DNA from: Allolobophora icterica
Lineage: Eukaryota > Annelida > Clitellata > Crassiclitellata > Lumbricidae
Direction: 5' to 3'
Assembly: GCA_963556255.1 (NCBI GenBank)
Contig: OY744609.1
Location: forward strand, 24,997,536-25,061,535
DNA: 64,000 nt
In this document: positions 11,381-19,900 of the stretch, one piece after another
How positions within the stretch are numbered: the stretch's first letter is position 1
How the letters are laid out: each line of letters begins with the position of its first letter
Translations under genes and position numbers: made by a program
The notes under the pieces: model-generated
The model's database searches: none
Seen by the model: only the letters and a program-made list of their open reading frames with translations
What the model was told of the DNA's origin: nothing

Positions 11381-12780
11381 CCAGCATGATGATGTCCATT
11401 ATTGATGACTGGTATCATTATTTGCTAGGTGTCAGGTGTCATCAGAGATGCGGGTGGAGTGGAGAAGTTGGTTGTAACTGGATGCTGGGATTCAGAGATG
11501 AGTGTCTGTGAGATCGTTCCAGATGACTCCACTTCGTCTGCTGGAAGAAGAGGAGGAAAATCCCACTTCAGGACAGGATCACCAAAAACACTCTGGCAAC
11601 GCAAGAAGCCTCCGTAACCACGCTTCCTTCTCATCAGTCCTTTCATTGCTTAAGTTCTGTAGGATTTTATATAGCACCTTCTTTTCAAGATACTGAGTCA
11701 GTGACATTTCCAACCCAGTTACAAAGAAACTGAGTAGGCTAGGGGAGCACAATGCTTTATCAGGTTTTCATGATGAATGGATGATCTTCTCGACTTTAAC
11801 GTCAGCTATGCAAGTGAGAATTACTGATATGAACGACAAAAACTTTATATCGAGGGTTCTCTACCGAAACTTGTGTTAGCATTGGGAAGGGCAAGGGACT
11901 GCTGAGAGATTATCTAAATACACTATTATCTATCAAAGATGTAAACCAATTGCATTATCTCAACTGGTATGAGAAATAAATGAATATTTGATTTGATTGA
12001 TCGCTACTTCAATATGCTAATATTCTGAATATTGAATGTAATAATTAACAGAGTTTGCTGATGTTGTCATGGTTATTGAATGTTTCTGTTTGGTAGAGCC
12101 GAGCTGGTGAGGTGCTACAATTTCACACAGTTGGCCGTTGAGCTTAACGAGCTGGAGGACGGAGTGGCACCGACAGACAGCCGACGTCGGCCGGACCAGC
12201 GCCTGATGGAAGTAGGGCAGTGGGATGAGGCAAACACAATGAAAATGCAACTGGAGGAGAAGCAGAGAGTGGCACGTAGGCGCAGGGACAGTCTACTTGA
12301 GGAAGCTGCACAGACTGGTATGCAGGCTGAGGCTGCTATCGTTTTATTTTAATTCATTTTTAAAGTTGGATTTATTACTGATTAAGTGAAGTTCTTCAGT
12401 GTTGACTAACAACTATGATTTCTTTTGTATTGATTTAAAATTATTCTTATTGTTCTAAAAATCTCCGCCACTTTGTAAATTTAGTGTTTACAGGTATTGG
12501 CTTTTTTTAGTATTCTTTGAAGGCCCTGTATATCATTTTGAAATATAATTTGAGACAAATGAGAAACTATTTTGAATACGTGGTTCACCTAATTAACACC
12601 TTAGTCAAAGGTTATGAAATGTCTGTTTCACCAGGTCAGGACTACTCTCGCTATGAGCCGAAGTGGTTTCGTCAGCAGAAAGACTTGCAGACGGGAAACC
12701 TTGTTCACATCTACACTGGCGAATACTGGCCATGTAAAGAGCGGCAGGACTGGTCGCGCTGCCCCGACATATTTCTGTAG
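2076..12780 (+). CDS. OSBP: Oxysterol-binding protein (OSBP1/2-type ORP), 14 coding exons, complete gene span
   Basis: Sterol/PI4P exchanger of ER-Golgi contact sites. Seen: a PH domain (about residues 24-118, GWLYKW through ERQRWVTAIELAK), a coiled-coil central region, an acidic FFAT-like motif (DDCFVDALD, exon 5), and the ORD from about residue 405 with KNCVGKELSKIPLP, NPLLGETYEC and the family signature EQVSHHPP. The end, GEYWPCKERQDWSRCPDIF, matches the human tail. The model gives about 801 aa against 807 in human OSBP. The start is the first ATG after an in-frame TGA. All exon junctions keep phase except exon 7 to 8, where the donor is uncertain. The gene meets the AUTS2-like gene tail to tail. 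Known for the family: PH binds PI4P/Arf1, FFAT binds VAP, and the ORD carries sterol. OSBP2 versus OSBP1 cannot be separated; this is probably the single invertebrate pro-orthologue. Confidence 0.96.
2540..3690 (-). pseudogene. Non-LTR retrotransposon (LINE) ORF2 fragment, reverse transcriptase
   Basis: Lies in OSBP intron 1, antisense to the gene. In order on the - strand it reads SIIIPIPKKQDIKECTNWR (RT fingers), VTGVRQGYVLSPMIFALV, NFADD (the catalytic FADD box), VDEFCHLGSLI, then a stretch like KKLEAAHRRWLRRIL (the post-RT region). Stops and frameshifts break the frame, so it is dead. No endonuclease or intact 5' end was found. This LINE type is widespread in marine invertebrates; the exact clade was not determined. 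Confidence 0.88.
3951..4159 (+). CDS. OSBP: OSBP exon 2: second half of PH domain
   Basis: Acceptor GGATTACAG|G and donor AATCAG|GTCAGG. It encodes SQADVARSASRGSISILNTL, CCFIVSNGSTQTYHLKCSS and ERQRWVTAIELAK, including the invariant tryptophan of the C-terminal PH helix. The one leftover base (g) pairs with exon 3 to give GAT (Asp). Confidence 0.95.
5205..5480 (+). pseudogene. LINE ORF2 C-terminal remnant
   Basis: On the + strand in OSBP intron 2, a frame with LRWLPIYRSTHRIEFKILSF resembles the typical C-terminal end of CR1/I-type LINE ORF2 (LHWLPV...RIxFKILxLxYK). Further on, PFIRPIRVFLSPRLVPLQL follows in a shifted frame. The fragment is short and broken; the clade is inferred only. Confidence 0.65.
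5635..5760. repeat. Tandem repeat next to OSBP exon 3
   Basis: Several alternating copies of CACTGAATCATAATTCA and CTTGATCATAAGT, giving composite units of about 30 bp. The array ends only some 40 bp upstream of the exon 3 acceptor, so it occupies the branch-point region. The - strand reading frame through it (repeated YDSVTYDQVN) is an artefact of the repeat. Confidence 0.85.
5801..6051 (+). CDS. OSBP: OSBP exon 3: post-PH helical region
   Basis: Acceptor CTGTTCAG|AT, donor GTCAAT|GTAAGT. It encodes DEYDLKLIDKTPDKNEVNAA, then GTALQKQLADLEHV and SINERANLFRITVNALVN, matching the coiled-coil region after the PH domain of OSBP. Ends in phase 0. Confidence 0.95.
6401..6613. repeat. Interleaved inverted repeat (A-B-A'-B')
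   Basis: Segment A (6401-6426) returns exactly as its reverse complement at 6509-6534. Segment B (about 6430-6502, containing TTAGGTGGCACACAGGCTG and ATCACACATCCGGGAACC) returns inverted at about 6540-6613 with a single base change in its outer part. It is preceded by the SINE-like tail word GAGTGGCGCTTTAGAAG. The near-perfect arms suggest a recent fold-back or MITE-type insertion in OSBP intron 3. Confidence 0.85.
6986..7187 (+). CDS. OSBP: OSBP exon 4
   Basis: Acceptor TTGTGGCAG|GCG, donor TGAAG|GTAAAA. It encodes ASDDYLVQAKDQGNQWIKLF, then EHEQRCNLEDMVEELGKQH, the conserved segment before the FFAT region. The single leftover g joins exon 5 as GAT. Confidence 0.94.
7439..7523 (+). CDS. OSBP: OSBP exon 5: acidic FFAT-like motif
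   Basis: Acceptor TTCTGTAG|AT. It encodes DLDSDCDDCFVDALDFDLE. The acidic lead-in plus CFVDALD is a divergent FFAT (consensus EFFDAxE), the VAP-binding motif known in OSBP. The donor AAACT|GTTAAG was chosen because it is the only one nearby that keeps phase into exon 6. Confidence 0.85.
7967..8051 (+). CDS. OSBP: OSBP exon 6: serine-rich linker
   Basis: Acceptor TTTCCAG|A, donor ACTCAA|GTAAAC. It encodes GRVNSKDSISSRSQSVYDNS then DCDETMTQ, an acidic Ser-rich linker between the FFAT region and the ORD. Such Ser-rich stretches are phosphoregulated in mammalian OSBP; that is inferred here. Ends in phase 0. Confidence 0.88.
8143..8244 (+). CDS. OSBP: OSBP exon 7: Gln/Glu-rich linker, 3' end uncertain
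   Basis: Acceptor CTAAACAG|GTG, entering in phase 0 and encoding VQKTEESPAQEKAQQSQ. Frame-compatible donors lie after 8193, 8244 and 8250. The stronger-looking ones after 8218 (AA|GTATAT) and 8257 (AG|GTTTTC) break phase into exon 8. The exon may be alternatively used, because exon 6 also joins exon 8 in phase 0. Confidence 0.6.
8498..8692 (+). CDS. OSBP: OSBP exon 8: start of the lipid-binding ORD
   Basis: Acceptor TTTTTAG|TGC (a second AG lies 5 bases on). It encodes RRQRRSRIPEKPNVSLNVW then SIMKNCVGKELSKIPLP, the conserved entry to the ORD with its lid and sterol-tunnel helix. Donor CTGCCG|GTAAAT. The end of this exon and its donor are duplicated 56 bp downstream. Confidence 0.93.
8676..8759 (+). 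repeat. OSBP: Duplicated exon end and 5' splice site in OSBP
   Basis: The word GCAAGATCCCACTGC, followed by a splice donor GGTAAATGAACA, occurs at 8676-8703 and again at 8732-8759 with one base change in 28. The second donor (GT at 8749) is intact. Reading on from the first copy meets a TAG within eight codons, so the downstream donor would give a truncated frame. Confidence 0.8.
9437..9682 (+). CDS. OSBP: OSBP exon 9: ORD core
   Basis: Acceptor AACTTCAG|GTG. It encodes VNFSEPLSFLQRLTEDFEYS, then PFNPLLGETYECDR and GWRSLAEQ. The donor GAACAG|GTCTCT falls inside the EQVSHHPP signature. Phase 0 at both ends. Confidence 0.96.
10134..10251 (+). CDS. OSBP: OSBP exon 10: VSHHPP signature
   Basis: Acceptor GGGTTGCTAG|GTG. 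It begins VSHHPPMVAMHTEGRAWVSW and continues FTMTTKFRGKYIQIQPLG. The two histidines of the signature bind the PI4P phosphate in characterised family members. Donor CTTG|GTGAGT; one base is carried into exon 11. Confidence 0.96.
10485..10687 (+). CDS. OSBP: OSBP exon 11: ORD
   Basis: Acceptor AAACAG|GA, donor CGTAAA|GTAGGC. It encodes IVHLVFPRSGNHYTWHKVMT, NIIVGQLWVDNHGE and KYNAYSYFSRDTPPRK. Ends in phase 0. Confidence 0.95.
10852..11235. mobile_element. hAT-type MITE in OSBP intron 11
   Basis: The ends are CAGTGTTTAATCTAG and the complement of CAGTGTTTAATCCAG. The flanks AGACTGGT (10844-10851) and AGACTAGT (11236-11243) form an 8-bp target duplication with one mismatch. The interior has homopolymer G and C runs and no reading frame. 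Confidence 0.75.
11330..11382. repeat. (ATG)n microsatellite
   Basis: About 16 consecutive ATG triplets in OSBP intron 11, about 50 bp upstream of the exon 12 acceptor. A looser GAT-rich tract lies at 10365-10465 before exon 11. Methionine-run reading frames here are artefacts. Confidence 0.9.
11429..11613 (+). CDS. OSBP: OSBP exon 12: ORD end and linker
   Basis: Acceptor TTTGCTAG|GTG. It encodes VSGVIRDAGGVEKLVVTGCW, DSEMSVCEIVPDD and PKTLWQRKKP. Donor CCTCC|GTAACC; the two leftover bases join an a in exon 13 to give Pro. It corresponds to human GKVHFALLGTWDEKM through LWKRNPLPKN. Confidence 0.93.
12097..12317 (+). CDS. OSBP: OSBP exon 13
   Basis: Acceptor TTTGGTAG|A. It encodes ELVRCYNFTQLAVELNELED, then APTDSRRRPDQRLMEVGQWD and KMQLEEKQRVARRRRD, all conserved in the C-terminal part of OSBP. 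Donor CTG|GTATGC. Confidence 0.96.
12635..12780 (+). CDS. OSBP: OSBP exon 14: C-terminus and stop
   Basis: Acceptor TTCACCAG|GT. It encodes QDYSRYEPKWFRQQKDLQTG, then VHIYTGEYWPCKERQDWSRC and PDIFL, ending in TAG at 12778-12780. This matches the invariant OSBP tail HIYxGEYWxCKExQDW. Confidence 0.97.
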
Positions 12781-14854
12781 CTTTCAAAAGTAGGTCAGTT
12801 CAGGGTGAAAGTAGTTCAGATCATGCAAATGCTCAATTGCTTTTTATGTTTGGTTAATTTAACCAGTTTTTGATGTGCTTAGTATGAAGAGTTATAAAGC
12901 CCGAGACTTGTTTGCTACCCATTTAAAAACCGGGATTTGGGCGGTCAGTTGCATCCGATTCTGTCTGTGTTTTCAACCCATTGGCTGAAAGTAAGGGGAC
13001 CTCTGCTACAACCACTAGCTTCTTTGCTTATGGGCCAAGTGGTAAGATGGGAAGGGAGCCAAATGGGTGGGCAGTTAAAGGTCGATACAGGGTCTCTGCT
13101 AGTATTACTTGCTTTGTGTATTGGTCAAGTGAGGGGGGCAATGGCAAGGTCAATGGACTGGCTCTTCAGATGGCTTTAAAAGAATTTTATATGAGAGAAA
13201 CTGATGTGCCACTTAAATGCAACAACTGGATTTTCTTCACGTGTTCATTGTTCCACTCATTTTATATGACCAGCTGGATTCTCAGTTGAGCAGGTGAGGA
13301 GTGGGTTGTCCTTTCTTTCAACTTCACTTCCTCCTCGGATTTCATGTTTGGAATCTCACCAGCTGCCCAGGACGTTACGGGTCTCTGACAGACTCTGTCG
13401 CAATACAGAGATTTTGAGATTTTGATGTAATTTTAGAAGTTAGAAACTGCTGCTGTTTTCAAATGTGTTTTACAAAAGAATCAACAATTGTAAACAATCA
13501 AACTGAGATATCAATATTGATAATGATTATGGTCTTCTGGTGATAATGTCTATGTTTTCTTTTGTTGAAGTACCATAAAAATGATTAAACACGGTTAATA
13601 CCGGGTAACTCTACGCCAAAAACCATAAAGCATGAAATGGATTGTTAGCTTTGGGTTTCCACAGCTAGTCCTGACCTAAGGATTCACTGTCCTGGAGCAA
13701 TAATTATAGCATGACCTGTTTTGTGTGTAGCTTCTAAGTGTAATATGTACGCAAGGCAGAATGTTTCACAAAGTGAATCAGATTTATGGATGGTACTAGT
13801 CAACTGGTGGCCACTGAATATCAATGGATGTGGAATATTAACAACCACAAGCTAAATTCTGTGGATTTTACATGAAAGACGGTCTAGAACAACCATGGTT
13901 TTACTGTATTTATGTTGAATGATGGTACTTCCATTCCTCATGTGTATGTTTATGAATCTGTTTAGTCCTCATGAATATTTATGGATCTCTTAATCCCAGT
14001 CAGAGCACGTGAGAAGTGCCGTGTGTTTGCATTTGTAAATTCAAGTGATACTCTGCGGTGCCTTATTTGAAATGTTTGTCTTATTTAAAGATGCAGTTCT
14101 TAATTCGTTTTGATTCTGTCACTTGAAAAAGTAATTAAAGTGTGGTTGCCAGTGGCTTATTTTTTGTGGATCTTAATCTGCTTGACTTGCTCTCTTTGTT
14201 CCACTTCAGTTTCAGACTTAGGACAGGTGACAAGCGCTCTTGTATCAGGACTCGTCACAGCTGACTCTTGAGAGCACACAGTGCTTGTCAAGTTCTCGTC
14301 AGAGTTTGTTCAGTGTCAACATCTCCCCCTCGAAGCAAGGCCACTTGTGACAGCATAACCATTCTCAACACACACACATGCATGCACCCACACGCAAAGT
14401 GATTAGAGCATATAATTGTAGCTTGCAAAACAGCTGAGAGAGATCAGTAAGAAATCAGACTACGTCTAGAGTATTTGTCGACCAGAGACAGAGTTGACAA
14501 TCCGTGAGAGAATGCCATTCCCTAAAGCAGACAAACAAGAGGACCTACTACTACAGCAGTGATGAACGAAACCACACACAAAACAAAACCCCAACCGAAA
14601 GCACATATCAACAGAAATCGCCATTTAATATTGCTGGATGACAGAAAACTGAACTGATGATTGTTGTTACACAAGCGAAGAAAACAAAAGTCCTATGGTT
14701 CCATTGTTGTTGCACAGGAACCTCCCCACCCCACTCCCTCCTCTCTCTTTCCTGAAGGAGCCATTGGCAGGGACATCTGCACTTGCATTACTCTCACACA
14801 CTTTCAAGCCTAACCACTATGCATCAAACCCTCCCAATGCACGATTTAAATACC

Positions 14855-14860
14855 AATAAA
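14855..14860 (+). terminator. Candidate polyadenylation signal for OSBP
   Basis: AATAAA on the + strand, about 2.1 kb after the OSBP stop and about 140 bp before the MITE. ATTAAA variants at about 13583 and 14134 are alternatives. No cleavage-site evidence can be read from sequence alone. Confidence 0.35.
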
Positions 14861-14997
14861 ACATTTCGATGCAAAATGACTGTCATTTGCGGTCAACACT
14901 GATTAAAACAGTCCATATAACAAAACTCTATTTACAGCCATTACACTCTCTGTCTCTGTCTCTCTCTGCATCTATCTGTATTGTCTTGGTCTGTTAA

Positions 14998-15428
14998 GGG
15001 GCCATCCATATATTACGTACGCAAAAATCCGGGCAAATTGGACCCCCTCCCCCGTTCGCAAGCGTACTTTCTTCCACACCCCCGCGTACGTACACTTGAC
15101 GCACCCCCCCCCGAAGACCAGCTGCACAAAGTGTCTCAACAGTCTGCACTTTAGGCCAGATTGAAGGATGAGTAAGGGCCAATATAGACAAATTATAGGT
15201 GTCTCGTTCACAGCACAGAATAACTGCACATGGCTTTTATATAATGTTAATAAAATGCCATCGGACGACTATAGGACAATAGAGTTATAAATAGGGTAAT
15301 GTGGACGTCATAATTAGACATTTATTTTGCGTACGTACACTTTTGTTCCCCCCTCCCCCCCGTTCGAAAAATCGCCAAAATCCGACCGCCCTCCCCCCTC
15401 AGTGCGTACGTAATATGTGGACGGTCCC
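14998..15428. mobile_element. PIF/Harbinger-type MITE, copy 1
   Basis: The terminal repeats start GGGGCCATCCATATATTACG and end as the complement of GGGACCGTCCACATATTACG. TAA direct repeats (14995-14997, 15429-15431) match the TWA target preference of PIF/Harbinger. The interior is C-rich and shares long blocks with the element at 17055. No transposase is present. Confidence 0.82.
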
Positions 15429-16076
15429 TAATGAACCTAAACAGATCATAGCCAAACCCCAACAGACAGCTACTGGACTTCGCATAAATAGAGAATTATT
15501 TTGTCCACAAAAATCAACTGCTTCCTAATCAGTTAGCAATCAATAATCGGTTGCATTCTAATCAACAATAAACAGCTTCCTAATCAACAATCGTTTCCTA
15601 ATCAATGACCTCTCTAAGTACGATCTCCTAGTTGCAACTGGAAATCACAGAAGATGTCGCCATATCCTATAGGGAATGCTCCTCCTGCTCCTATCGTTGT
15701 GCACAAGAACTGAACAGAGTTCTGCACTGTAGGAACCACGTGGCTTCGATTGACGATATAAATACACAAAACAGACCGACTGAGATCAGATGGCATCTGT
15801 TTAATACCTCCAGTAATTGACTGCAATTCACAATCGTTGCACGGTTCATCTTATACTCGTCTACTACATGTAGCAGCACACGATGTCTGATATGGTACAG
15901 GTGTACTGAGGACTGGTAAGGTGAGATAACCAGGGGCCATCCAATAACGTTGCTCAACGAAACCTATAAAAATCAGACAACTCCACATTCAAAGTTTTCC
16001 ATTCCGAGCTTCCTACAGTGGAATGATAAAACCAAAAGCTTTTTTCTGATCTGCCTGGAATCACAAGACATCTTTG

Positions 16077-16926
16077 TCATCGGAAGGGTAAGCCCAGTCC
16101 GCTGCTGTCAACTGCTCCTGGAAGGCCACACAGGTTGGATGAGAAGTCGGTAAGAGACCCATAAGGTCCGGGTCGTTTGAAGGACAAAAGACCATGGTCC
16201 AGTCGAACAAGAGGGGGAGGGGGCAGGCCAGCAATGGAGCCGCCACTGCTGTCCGTGGGGAAGGACGATCTAGAACCCCCAGTATTTGACGTTACAATCA
16301 ACAGTCCATCGGGATTCGGCTTAAACATGACGTCGGGAGATTTGAAGACATCACCAACTGATTTGGCAGCTTCTAATCGCGACGAAGATGAGTTCAAGTT
16401 CGCATATGGTTTGAAACTGTCCTGATCAAGTTTGCTAAGGCCATTGAAGGACAGACCGAGGCCAGGGTGCGATGGCGGAAGAAGACCTCGAAAGCGATCA
16501 CCATCATGGATGAGTGAAGACTGAGCATAGTAGGACTGTGCCAGTCGATCTCTGTGCAGCTGGTCATGCTCAACCAGAGTCACCCGGTCACGGTCTGTTG
16601 GCAGTGGACCATTCGGGACTAGGCCAGCGGCAGTGTCTTGACGGTGTCGTGCATCTATGTTCGAAGGCGGGTTACGGACCTGTCCGGGAGTTGCGCCGGA
16701 GGGGTAATCAACCACGTGAGTATCGATTGAAAGGGGCATCGCAAGATGACCACGCTTCTTGGAACTGTCGATCGTTGATCGAGATGATCGATCGGTAGAT
16801 GACGGAAACGGTGATCGTGATTCTGGCGGCTGATGATTTCGGGTTACCTCTGGCGCTGGTCCGTTCCGATGAACGAGACCGCTCTTGGTGTCATTGAAAC
16901 TAACAAGTGGCGAAGAATTGCGTTCA
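16077..16926 (-). CDS. AUTS2: AUTS2-like last coding exon: C-terminal Pro/Ser-rich region
   Basis: Acceptor TTCGACAG|T. The exon is 850 nt and ends GLGLPFR then TGA (16079-16077). It encodes ERNSSPLVSFNDTKSGLVHR, RDRLAQSYYAQSSLIHDGDR and FRGLLPPSHPGLGLSFNGL, low-complexity sequence with no folded domain that I can name. The + strand reading frames across it are shadows. Confidence 0.88.
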
Positions 16927-19900
16927 CTGTCGAAGAAAAACAACATCCAACAACAGTTGCAACACAACACAACAATAAGAATTTAAAATCCTGTTGACCT
17001 ATCCCTAATCCAAATCTTAATCCTGTTCAGATTTTAACGCTATCGATACCTTAAGGGCCATCCATATAGTACGTACGCAAAAATCCGGGGAAATTGGACC
17101 CCTCCCTGTTCGCACACGTACTTTCTTCCACCCCCCACCTGGGTACATACCGTTGACGCACTCCCACCCCCAAGACCAGCTGCAGAATGTGTCAGTCCAA
17201 CAGTTTCAGGTAGCAACTGTCTGCACTTTAGGCCAGATTGAAGGATGAGTAATCCATGGACTCACTGCTGAGCTGTGTGATAGTTTGATAATAGCATTCA
17301 GAGGCAAGGACCCTAAGGTGGCATACAAGTGACACCTCTCCCACAGTCCTACTTCCCCGGTAGTTCCTGATAGCTGAAAAGACTGAACTCTGGCTCACTT
17401 GAAGGCCAATACAGACAAATTATAGGTTTTACCCCCCCCCATTTCCTATGCATAGGTACATTATCAGTAGACCCCCCCATATGAATGCACATGCATTTGG
17501 GTCAACCCCCTCCCCTCCATCCGTACGTAATATATGGATGGCCCCTAATCTTATCCACACATTAACCATGTTCATGCTTTAACCCTATCTGTACTCCATT
17601 TGAAACATGGAGCTTTGAACATAAGTTTTATTAGGTCCCTTGTCTAAACACTAAATGATACCATAAACACTTTTATTTTAGACCTGTCTGTCTGTTCAAT
17701 CTGTTCACAAATGCCCCACTATAATCCTCCAGATCACACACTAGTTCTACTCCAACAACGAAGTCACAGCCTGCTCTTTAATTTAGACTTGACTAGGATC
17801 TTCTTACAATGATCAAGGCAGCAATCAATGGTTGCTTCATGTGAGTAGTTGAATCCTATTCACAACTACAACACCAGATTTTGACTTAAGTGATGCGCCA
17901 GTAAAACAACTGCAACCTCTTGGCTGATCGCAGTCGAAGTTCACTAGCTGCACTGGCTTCCATGCGCATCTTCTTATCATTCTGTTCCTCGTTTTCTCGC
18001 TCTCTCTCGAGCAGCCGTCGCTTGCGATCTTGTTCAGCATAGTGAAGTGATACGCCATCAACACCAGAACGAAGCAGGGCAGAAGAAGCAGAAGAAGAGG
18101 AAGAGCCTCCTCGCCTCAGCTCCATTGCAGAATTCTCCTCTGACTTCAACGACATACCACCTGCAAATGAAAACAGAAGACCATCCAATGAACACTCAAA
18201 AAGACAAATTTTTAACCAAAATATCATTAGATGAACATCTGAATCAAATACAAAAACCAGCATCAGTGTACAACACTGTACATATGTAAGCATCTGAATA
18301 TCTACACAATGCCTTTTAAGTACAGTGCAGACTCATTAACAAAAAGTCGTTGGAGGACAAACCATTGGACACGGCATTTAAACCCGAATGCATGTAAAAC
18401 GGACTAATGCAGAAATAACCCTGTGTCCAACCAAACTCGTACATCATCCGACTAAACAACTATCTGGCTGGCCATCTGTCCAACCATCCACCCGACAGTC
18501 CATACGTCCATCCGACCATCCGAAAGTCACCCAACCATCTGTTCGTCAATCCCACTTTCAGCTGACCATTCGGTGTATTAACTGATATGGCGTGTTAATG
18601 GCTTTGGAACACATAACACCACTTTATGTTGAGCGGAACAGCGCTTTATCTGGGAGCGTGTTAATGAGTTTACACTGTATCTCTGAAAACAGTGGATGTC
18701 TTAATAACTACATCGAAGTCAAAATAAGGAAAATTAAGTTCATCAATTAGAGCCATTACTAAAACACAAATTTAACTATTCTATTAATAGTAAGAATACG
18801 GAATCAACTGGTGCTCTCACAGTAGAACAAACCATAACTTCTTTTGATGGGACAAAGAATCAGATCTCTCAAACCAGTAACCAGGCTGCTTCCAAAAAGT
18901 ATCTGTAGAAGCATGCAAACAAGCAAATTCCTTCAACCTTGATCTGATTGATCTCTGACCAACCTGGGTGACCATGTAGCAGTCTCGGTCGCGATATGAA
19001 AGAATTCGATGACAACAGTGATGATGATGACGACAAGTAGCCACTGGAATCAGTTGGAGGCAAAGACTGTGGAGTGGGTCGCAGGAACGAACTCACACCT
19101 ATAACATCAATCACACACACACCTTCAGCTTAATCAACTGGTGAAAAAATCAATTAATTTTATTCAATAAAACCAAATAACCAAAAGATTAGCATTAATA
19201 ACAAATTAAGTCAAGGAATGGCTAGATAAATAACTGCTGTTTAGAAGACTATATAAACACAGAAAACTAAAGATGATGATGCTAATGACGGCGATGATGT
19301 TGACAATGATGGAGAAAGTCGTTACCAAAATGAAGCGTTGGTTGGTGAAGGCTGATGGGTGGTACGTCGCTTCCCATCATCCGAAGAGGAAAATGATGCA
19401 TGTTGCTAGTGGCAACGTGACGTCGCTGCGACGCTCCAGCATCCAGATGCATCTGCCGTTGCTGCTGCTGTTTATGATAGCAAATCCTAAAGGCAATCTC
19501 TACATGTGCAGCACACCAACGACCTCGCTTCTAAAAGAGCACAATGACATCATCATCATCATCATCATTCAATCTTCATCATCATCATACATCAGTCACC
19601 ATCACTCATCACCAACAAACAGACACATCGAACAGTTACACAGCGCCTCTTCACAGCTTGTCAACCTTCTGACCGATCTAAACAGGTTCATCTAAGTTTG
19701 GCTGAAATCGACACCAGCATAATTACACACCAACGCAAACATGTATGTTCCATAAACACATGAGGTGTTTGTAGCACATACACATGCTGTGAAACATCTG
19801 AGGTGTTTGGCTGGAAGGGTGAAACTGCCGTGAATTGTAAGAAGAAATATACACACAGGAAACTTAGAAGCCTCATTTCAGATTAAATGCTGTCTAAGTT

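Larger units (their letters stand above)
12781..16076. other. Convergent 3' UTRs of OSBP (+) and the AUTS2-like gene (-)
   Basis: No further coding exon is supported. A possible OSBP polyadenylation signal AATAAA is at 14855-14860. On the other strand, ATTAAA (15800-15805, read on the - strand) could serve the AUTS2-like gene. A Harbinger-type MITE occupies 14998-15428 and may separate the two 3' ends. Both transcript ends are inferred. Confidence 0.5.
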
